Shown here piece by piece: positions 28,981 to 34,065 of a DNA stretch of 34,065 nucleotides. Numbering within the stretch: position 1 is the stretch's first letter; the number at the start of each line of letters is the position of its first letter. Both the position numbers and the translations under genes were made by a program. The notes under the pieces were generated by a model. That model was not told the origin of the DNA. It saw only the letters and a program-made list of their open reading frames with translations, and searched no databases. The stretch comes from a virus: positions 1 through 34,065 of the IMG/VR virus record IMGVR_UViG_3300005467_000030; one strand, given 5' to 3'.

Positions 28981-29469
28981 TTAGTTGAGCGGCGACATCG
29001 CCGACTGGATCTCGAATGTGCCCGTCTGCGCCGCCGCCCCGTTGACGTACACGAAGCGGATGAACCGCAGCAGCGACTTGGTCGGCACGATGCGCGCGCC
29101 GAAACTCGTGGCGGCGACGGTGCCCGGCGAGCCATGCGTCGCTGGCTCGGCGGCCGCCGCCTGGGTCGCGACCTGGTAGATGTTCGCGCCCGAGGCCGCG
29201 CTCGATTCGTCCATGAGCAGGGTGCCCGCCTGGCCGCCCGACACGTTCGACTTCGCGCCGGCCCAGTTGTAGTTGGTCGTGTCGCGCATCGAGCCGGTGA
29301 ACGTGGCGCTCGACCCGAGCAGCGCCGTGGTCTCGGCATTGAACTGCGAGATGTCCTGCACGGCCTGCCCCGGGTTCGTGAACAGAAGGGTGCCGTTGTC
29401 GTCGGTGACGTCGGTCTTACCCGCGGCCATGCGAACAAGGTCGCGGGTGTATTCCTGCTCCTGCTTCAA
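28981..29469 (-). CDS. Head-region structural protein
   Basis: This 162-aa protein starts with TTG in a TTGA overlap with the MuF gene, with GGAGGAA eight bases upstream. A helical N-terminus (EQEYTRDLVRMAAG) is followed by a beta-rich body (DNGTLLFTNPGQAVQD, LLRFIRFVYVNGAAAQTGTF). The C-terminal strand resembles the last strand of capsid-associated beta proteins. It probably belongs to the capsid, as a vertex or decoration component; I could not name a family. Confidence 0.6.
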   Translation of the reverse strand: MKQEQEYTRDLVRMAAGKTDVTDDNGTLLFTNPGQAVQDISQFNAETTALLGSSATFTGSMRDTTNYNWAGAKSNVSGGQAGTLLMDESSAASGANIYQVATQAAAAEPATHGSPGTVAATSFGARIVPTKSLLRFIRFVYVNGAAAQTGTFEIQSAMSPLN

Positions 29470-30644
29470 GCTGGTTCCTCCAAATCTCCGCCGGCCCATG
29501 GCGTGGTCGGCAGGTGCCAGTCGTCGGGAATTACTGGGGACCAGTAGTGTGTGCAGCGAGGGTGGATGGGTATGAGGCTCACAGCCTCGTCCGAGTCCAC
29601 ATCAAAGCGTTCACCGACGTACTCGTCGCAAATGTCCCCGCTGTATCCACCGTCAACCTCGACCTGTGCGACGTCGTTCTCGCGATACGTATCGAGTTCG
29701 GCAGCAGCTGACGCGCGCGCCATCTCCGTCGACGCGATCGTGATGCCACGCACCGTGCTCGCTTCGTCCCAGGTCTCGTCGATCGCCTCTGCTTTCTCGA
29801 CGATCGTTCCGTCGCTGGCGAGGATTGCACGCAGAATCTCGGACGTTGTCTCGTCGATGCCGACGATCCGATCGAGGAGTAGCGCGTCGACGCGCTCTTG
29901 AAGCTTCGGATCGTCGATGGAGAAGTCGCCACCGACCACGAGCCCACCGTCGCGCCTGGCTTTCCTACGGAAATCCTCCGCTCGCAGGATGTCGAGCGCA
30001 TGCTGTCCAGCTGCCCGATAGGCATCGCGCTGATGCGGGAGCAGCCCTTTGGCGTCGAAGTGGGGATTCCAGCCGGCCAGCTCGTCGTGGTTGGTGACTC
30101 CATGGTCGACGTGGGTGAGTAGACCTGTTGCCCGGGCCCACATGTCGAAGGCTGCCTGTTGCCGGCGAAACTCGAGGCGAACCGCGGCGACGTATGCGCG
30201 CCAGATGGTGACGCCGCCGGGCAGTCGCAGCAGGTTTCCGGGCGGTGTCTCCGAGTGCGTGCGGCCAACGTCGCCCGAGGCTCGCATCGCGGCTACAGCT
30301 AGTGCGCGGGCCCGCTCCTGTGCCGCCCAGGCGAAGTAGCGCCGCAGGGTGGCGGGTTGCGGGTCCTCCTTGATGCAGGCCCACAGGCCCTCGAGGGTGA
30401 CGACGCGCGCGAAGGCGGTCAGCTCGCCCGCCGGCGGCGGCAGTTTGCCAAGAGCTTCGACCAGGTCACCCTTTACCGGGCTTCGCCAAAAGCGGGCGCC
30501 GAGGCGACGCTCCAGCTCGTGCCCCTCGCGGAGCAGGAGCTCCTGTAGCCCTACAGCGAGGCGGTCACTTCTTCTTTGCGCGGGAGGCTGATTTGGCGGC
30601 GCGTGCCGCGTGCTTCGCGGTCCGGACCCTCGCGTGATGGCCAC
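29466..30644 (-). CDS. Minor head protein, MuF/SPP1 gp7-like
   Basis: The C-terminal region reads IASTEMARASAAAELDTYRE, then YSGDICDEYVG and IPIHPRCTHYWSP. These form the T-E, C and H-P-x-C motifs of the phage head morphogenesis (Mu gpF/SPP1 gp7) domain. Upstream is a long helical region (EGLWACIKEDPQPATLRRYFA and beyond) with no catalytic feature. MuF proteins sit inside the procapsid near the portal and may carry effector domains; none is seen here. The frame is open to 30791, but the gene starts after the portal; GTG codons at 30665 and 30644 are the best candidates, without clear ribosome sites. Start confidence is low, function high. Confidence 0.78.
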   Translation of the reverse strand: MAITRGSGPRSTRHAPPNQPPAQRRSDRLAVGLQELLLREGHELERRLGARFWRSPVKGDLVEALGKLPPPAGELTAFARVVTLEGLWACIKEDPQPATLRRYFAWAAQERARALAVAAMRASGDVGRTHSETPPGNLLRLPGGVTIWRAYVAAVRLEFRRQQAAFDMWARATGLLTHVDHGVTNHDELAGWNPHFDAKGLLPHQRDAYRAAGQHALDILRAEDFRRKARRDGGLVVGGDFSIDDPKLQERVDALLLDRIVGIDETTSEILRAILASDGTIVEKAEAIDETWDEASTVRGITIASTEMARASAAAELDTYRENDVAQVEVDGGYSGDICDEYVGERFDVDSDEAVSLIPIHPRCTHYWSPVIPDDWHLPTTPWAGGDLEEPA

Positions 30645-30687
30645 CGTGGCGGTTGTGGTGCCCACCCGTTTGGACCGTCTTTGCCAC
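30565..30687 (-). CDS. Possible 40-aa basic protein between portal and MuF
   Basis: A GTG two bases after the portal stop opens a 40-aa frame (VAKTVQTGGHHNRHGG, then AKHAARAAKSASRAKKK), basic and His-rich. It overlaps the 5' part of the MuF frame in a different reading frame, so the two may be alternatives. Codon use does not decide. Its sequence looks more like a small nucleic-acid-binding peptide than noise. Confidence 0.38.
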   Translation of the reverse strand: MAKTVQTGGHHNRHGGHHARVRTAKHAARAAKSASRAKKK

Positions 30688-30688
30688 G

Positions 30689-32350
30689 TCAGCGGTAGCG
30701 CTCGAGCATCCGCTCGACCTCGCGCTGCGCGGCGATGTGCGCATACACGAGACCCATGCCTGGGCCGGAGCGCACGATCGTTTCGGCCCACCGCGCGGGC
30801 TCACCAGCTGCAGCTTTTCCACCCGGAGCAGGTGGAGTGCCGGGTGGCATCGGCTGAGGCATTCCCTTGGGCGGCGCGAGCGGCGCCGGCGAGGGTGATG
30901 GCGCGGGCCCGACTGCATCGGACCCGGTCACCTCGTTGGACGCGTCGTCCTGGGAGATCCAGCCCTGGTCGCGCTTGTTTGTAGCGTTCTCGACCTCCTG
31001 CGCTTCAGCCATTGCATCCTGCAGGCGCTGCGTGGTCCGGATGGGGGCCCACTCGTGCTGTACCTGGCACTGCACGCCACGGAATTGCAGCGCGACGGTG
31101 AGGGCTCGTACCAGCACCTCGGCGACTATCTCGCGCAGGGTCACGCATGAGGCGCCGTAGATCTCGTACTCGACCGTTCCGTAGGTCTCGGTCTCACCCT
31201 TTCCCTGTCCGCCACCGTGAAAGATGGGCAGCGTCTTGAGAGCGACGATGAGCTGGTCGCGAAAAATCGCGACGATCTTCTCAGGCTCGAGCGCGCGTCC
31301 GCCGCTGCCTCTGCCACCCTGACCCATTTCCTTGTGGTGGTCGGCGCTGACGAAGTCCCAGTGGATGAAGGCATCTTCGGGGGCCATCGAGTTGTAGGCC
31401 GCAACGAGCTCCTGCATGCGCGCGGTCATCCACGCGTACTTCGCGCCTTCGTCCTCGAGGACCTCGGCCGGCATGGTCGGCTCGAGCAGTTCGTACACCA
31501 TGGTCAGGTCGACGCGAGGGAAGCCCATCTGGTGCATCACGCGCTGGAGGTCGCGAAGAATTGAGACGAGACCGAACACGATTTGCAGCGCGGCGGCAGC
31601 CGGCGCCCGGCCATATGGGTCGTCAATGAACGGGTCGACCGGGTTGTAGAAGAAGGTCTCCTCGTTCATCATCCGGTACGGGTACGCAGCTGCGAGGTTG
31701 CCCCAGATCGCCTGCCGCTGGAAGGGCACGAGCTTTTGCTCCTCGTCGCGCTGGAACCAGATCGAGTCCGGGTTGACGGCATAGATGTCGTCGAGATCTT
31801 TCAGGTTCTTGGTCGGCGCGGCCTCGGCGCACACCGCGCCCTGGAGGTATGCGCTCAGCAGTAGCTGGCGAATGAGCGCCTCGATGCCTCCGAACTGCGG
31901 GTTGGTGCCGAGGATGAGGTCGTCGAGGTGCTTCTGTCCCTGCGGGAACTCCTTGCCGTTCGGCGTGACAGCGGTGAACTTCAGATCCGTCCCGCACGTC
32001 CGCAGGTACGACCACACTGCGACCGAGAAGTCTGGGTTGAGGTCGGGGAGGATGGCGAGGAGCTGGTCGGCAGTGAACTGCGTGACGTCGAGCTCTTCGA
32101 CGTCGATCTCCTGGTACTGGCGCTTGGGGATGAAGTACCACCCGCTCAGCCCGAACGGGTTGTAGTTCATCGGCTGCGTCTGCCGGCCGGCAGTGGCAGG
32201 CGGGAAGGCGTACTTGTCGGAGATCGCCCTGGTGGCCGGCGTCATCAGGTTCTTCGTTGGCCGGCTTCGCTTGCGCGCATTGCGCGGCAGCTGGGGCAGT
32301 CGCGCCCAGTTGCGCGCTGCGTTTTCGAGGTCGCGCCTGTTCGCCATCAC
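30689..32350 (-). CDS. Portal protein
   Basis: This 553-aa protein forms the dodecameric DNA gate of the head. It has WSYLRTCGTDLKFT, LLLSAYLQGAVCAEAAP and DPYGRAPAAAALQIVFGLVSILRDLQRVMHQMGFPRVDL, the wing-stem pattern of siphovirus portals, then a clip-like region (MAPEDAFIHWDFV) and long helices (CVTLREIVAEVLVRALTVALQF). The C-terminus (about 480-520) is proline-rich and disordered and ends in a helix (AQREVERMLERYR) that may contact the protease or scaffold. The first start is GTG in a GTGA overlap with the phosphatase gene; the ATG at 32347 is the alternative. Length is typical. Confidence 0.88.
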   Translation of the reverse strand: MMANRRDLENAARNWARLPQLPRNARKRSRPTKNLMTPATRAISDKYAFPPATAGRQTQPMNYNPFGLSGWYFIPKRQYQEIDVEELDVTQFTADQLLAILPDLNPDFSVAVWSYLRTCGTDLKFTAVTPNGKEFPQGQKHLDDLILGTNPQFGGIEALIRQLLLSAYLQGAVCAEAAPTKNLKDLDDIYAVNPDSIWFQRDEEQKLVPFQRQAIWGNLAAAYPYRMMNEETFFYNPVDPFIDDPYGRAPAAAALQIVFGLVSILRDLQRVMHQMGFPRVDLTMVYELLEPTMPAEVLEDEGAKYAWMTARMQELVAAYNSMAPEDAFIHWDFVSADHHKEMGQGGRGSGGRALEPEKIVAIFRDQLIVALKTLPIFHGGGQGKGETETYGTVEYEIYGASCVTLREIVAEVLVRALTVALQFRGVQCQVQHEWAPIRTTQRLQDAMAEAQEVENATNKRDQGWISQDDASNEVTGSDAVGPAPSPSPAPLAPPKGMPQPMPPGTPPAPGGKAAAGEPARWAETIVRSGPGMGLVYAHIAAQREVERMLERYR

Positions 32351-32856
32351 GCGGCGCGACCGAGTGCGCGGACCTGCGCCTCGAGACGCTTGCCCTGCTC
32401 GACGAAACCGGTATTCGGGTTCGTTTGGGGCCGATGGATCCGGACGGCTGTGAGAGCGGTGTCCCAGTCAACGTCGAGCGCGGCCATGTGCAGGCATGTG
32501 TCAAGCAGCCCGCTTCGGCTGATGCCCGCAGCGCACAGATCGACCACGTGATAGCCCCGCCGCAGCACTGTGAGCAGCGTGCCTACGAGCACGATTAACT
32601 GATCGTCGGGCAGGCAGCCCTCAGGCGAGTCCTCGATGCCCACATATACGTAGGCGAGCACCTTCGCGCGATGGTCGACGAGGCGCTCGTAGTCCCAGGC
32701 CCGCGCCTCGACGTTCATCGCGACGATGACGAGGCCCTTCTCTGTGGCGGCCTCGACCGCCTTGAGGCCTTCGTCGTCGAGCATCCCGCCTTGCCAGATC
32801 GAGCCCCAACCAGGGCGCAGCCCGTCGAGGTCGATGCGGTCTCCGGACCAGGTCAA
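32347..32856 (-). CDS. Dual-specificity/tyrosine phosphatase-like protein
   Basis: In this 169-aa protein residues 106-116 read DLCAAGISRSG, a perfect C-x5-R-S signature with nucleophile Cys108 and Arg114 in the phosphate-binding loop. A GIEDSP element at 74-79 fits the general-acid loop (Asp77), and NTGFVEQ near 150 fits the conserved terminal helix of DSPs. These enzymes hydrolyse phosphotyrosine, phosphoserine or nucleotide/lipid phosphates. The start is TTG in a TTGA overlap with the previous gene and without a strong ribosome site. It lies directly upstream of the portal in the late operon. Whether it acts on virion, host or nucleotide substrates is unknown. Confidence 0.75.
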   Translation of the reverse strand: MTWSGDRIDLDGLRPGWGSIWQGGMLDDEGLKAVEAATEKGLVIVAMNVEARAWDYERLVDHRAKVLAYVYVGIEDSPEGCLPDDQLIVLVGTLLTVLRRGYHVVDLCAAGISRSGLLDTCLHMAALDVDWDTALTAVRIHRPQTNPNTGFVEQGKRLEAQVRALGRAA

Positions 32857-33170
32857 TCTCGCGGAATCTCGCGCGGGTTCTCTGCGGTCAGGTTGATGGT
32901 GACCCACTCCGTGCCGCCCTCGAGCTCGGCATGACCGCTGACGGTTGCCTTGAACGGTCCGACCCCGAGCTTCCCTGAGTCGATCAGGGATTCACATATG
33001 GACTTGGATGCGCGCAGCTGCTCCTCGACGCGCTCACGCAACGCGGGGTTGCCATCGAACGCCGGCAGAACGCCAGCGATGGCCTCGTCCGCAGATGCGG
33101 GAAAGTCGGCGCCCGCTATCGCGACGACCTGGCCGTCGCTCATCTTCGGGATGCTGATGCCGTAGCTCAT
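32853..33170 (-). CDS. Small protein upstream of the phosphatase
   Basis: In this 105-aa protein residues 14-60 hold VVAIAGADFPASADEAI, then FDGNPALRERVEEQLRAS; the C-terminal half is a short beta segment (FKATVSGHAELEGGTEWVTINL). ATGA overlap with the gene before it indicates coupling. No family was recognised. It could be a regulator or subunit of the neighbouring phosphatase, based only on operon position. Confidence 0.62.
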   Translation of the reverse strand: MSYGISIPKMSDGQVVAIAGADFPASADEAIAGVLPAFDGNPALRERVEEQLRASKSICESLIDSGKLGVGPFKATVSGHAELEGGTEWVTINLTAENPREIPRD

Positions 33171-33346
33171 TTCGAACCCCTCCGGCGCTTGCGCGCTCTG
33201 GTCGGCTTCCCTTTCGCGAGCTCATCGGCTCGCAGCATTGCGTCCATGCGGTCATAGAGGCGGGCCCGTTTCTCCTCGCGCCACACGGTGTCGAGTAGGG
33301 CCTCGAGATCGTCTTGTGGCGAGGTCGGCGCGAAGGTGTCGGGCAT
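33167..33346 (-). CDS. Small basic protein
   Basis: This 59-aa protein has an acidic helix (TSPQDDLEALLDTVWREEKR) followed by a helix and a basic tail (GKPTRARKRRRGSK). The ATG at 33346 has GGAGG nine to ten bases upstream (GGAGGT at 33355-33360) and is preferred over an upstream start that would overlap the next gene. Unknown function; the basic tail suggests nucleic-acid contact. Confidence 0.6.
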   Translation of the reverse strand: MPDTFAPTSPQDDLEALLDTVWREEKRARLYDRMDAMLRADELAKGKPTRARKRRRGSK

Positions 33347-33369
33347 TCCGCGCGACCTCCTACCGGGGA

Positions 33370-34032
33370 TCAGTTCGTGAGGTAGCCGTTCCTCAAAAAG
33401 CCGTGCCACTGAGCAGCGCCATTGCCGCTCAGAATCAAGCCGGCACCCGCTGTACATGTGACGCCGTTCTTGTCGGCGGTGAGATCGGGGGGTGTCCCGT
33501 GCAGGATCCAGCAGTGGTGGTTCCGGTAGTCCGGGTCAGTGCCATCACCGCCGTCCTTGCGCTTGCCGCAGTTGCTCGCCTGGGCGTCGGGCATCCAATC
33601 AGTGCCGTTCGGGAGCCTGACCACGACGGGATGCGCGCCAACCTGCGGTCGCCGACTCTTGCCGATCCACCAGGCCCACCACATCGCGCCTGGGGGCGCT
33701 TGTCGCAGCGTCATCAGGTCGGGATGCTGCATGTCGGGCGTGATGTCGTTGCGTCGGTACATCAGGTCGTAATTGCCCTGCCATGGATCCTCGACTGCGA
33801 ATTCGTATCCGCAGCCGGCACATGAGGTCGGCCATCGCGGATCCTCATGGGGGATCTCGTCGTGCTGTGACCGAGTGATGTGCACCCACGAGTCGTCTCT
33901 TGTGAAGTCCGGCACGCTGCCGGTCACTTGATCGAGCTCCTGCCAAGTCCCGGCCGCGGCGTCCCACACGTGGCGGGCGAACGTGGCGTCGACAATCGCG
34001 ATGATGCCGGATGTCGCGTCGTGATAACTCAT
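33370..34032 (-). CDS. Unknown protein with a CxxC motif
   Basis: This 220-aa protein has a Trp-rich region and a single Cys-x-x-Cys (TSCAGCGYEF) near residue 70, with further cysteines (SNCGKRK, HHCWILHG, TCTAGAG) in the C-terminal half that could complete a zinc site. It contains DDSWVHITRSQHDEIPHEDP and AMWWAWWIGKSRRP. Proteins of this kind occur near the terminase/portal end of actinophages, but the role is not known to me. Its ATG overlaps an upstream stop as ATGA. Confidence 0.68.
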   Translation of the reverse strand: MSYHDATSGIIAIVDATFARHVWDAAAGTWQELDQVTGSVPDFTRDDSWVHITRSQHDEIPHEDPRWPTSCAGCGYEFAVEDPWQGNYDLMYRRNDITPDMQHPDLMTLRQAPPGAMWWAWWIGKSRRPQVGAHPVVVRLPNGTDWMPDAQASNCGKRKDGGDGTDPDYRNHHCWILHGTPPDLTADKNGVTCTAGAGLILSGNGAAQWHGFLRNGYLTN

Positions 34033-34065
34033 CGGGCCGGGGCACTCCGCGCCACCATCATTTGA
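34029..34065 (-). CDS. 3' end of an upstream gene cut by the window edge
   Basis: The frame QMMVARSAPAR then stop ends in a 4-base ATGA overlap with the next gene, as at many junctions in this operon. Too short to identify. Confidence 0.45.
   Translation of the reverse strand, partial: QMMVARSAPAR

Noticed and set aside
33800-34065. Search for a second tRNA-Arg 3' end marking the other attachment site
   Set aside because: No copy was seen at the right edge; the prophage must continue beyond the window.
1-34065. CRISPR arrays, insertion sequences and transposases
   Set aside because: No spaced direct repeats of CRISPR type and no transposase-like protein were seen on either strand.

Overview
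This window is the left part of a temperate siphovirus genome integrated in a high-GC bacterium, most likely an actinobacterium. The evidence is an intact host-type tRNA-Arg followed 40 bases later by a tyrosine integrase, then a nearly complete head, tail and lysis gene set on the opposite strand. The actinobacterial assignment rests on GC-rich coding sequence, frequent GTG/TTG starts and the style of several small proteins. No host chromosomal protein gene is visible, so the host name is inference.

Left end, plus strand (1-2750): tRNA-Arg(TCG), integrase, a 16-bp palindrome, a strong terminator hairpin, an unusual second tRNA-like gene, and a tight three-gene cassette (HicA-like toxin, HTH protein, 51-aa basic protein) behind a consensus promoter with a palindrome in its spacer. 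A 10-bp GC hairpin separates this arm from the convergent late operon.

Late operon, minus strand, read from 34065 down to 2764: unknown small genes, a tyrosine-phosphatase-like protein, portal, MuF-type minor head protein, several putative decoration proteins, an Arg/Pro-rich repeat protein, a pectate-lyase-fold protein, a connector with an apparent inserted beta domain, a giant protease-scaffold polyprotein with internal starts, a decoration protein and the major capsid protein. The neck genes follow, then a glycosyltransferase-like gene, the major tail protein, tail chaperones joined by a -1 frameshift, tape measure, distal tail protein, fibre-like protein, hub, small tail proteins, a C39-like endolysin, a coiled-coil membrane protein, an HNH protein and a holin. 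Almost every junction is a 1-4 base overlap or a gap of a few bases, so this looks like one translationally coupled transcript.

One gene (5137-5646) runs against the operon and encodes a signal-peptide-bearing, proline-rich protein. It is probably a lysogeny-expressed moron.

The terminases, repressor and replication genes are not in the window and presumably lie to the right. The most interesting points are the nested starts in the protease-scaffold gene, the phosphatase and glycosyltransferase inside the structural operon, the pectate-lyase-fold protein and Arg-rich repeat protein in the head module, the antisense secreted protein, and the odd tRNA beside the HicA cassette. All functional names come from reading motifs by eye; no database search was made.
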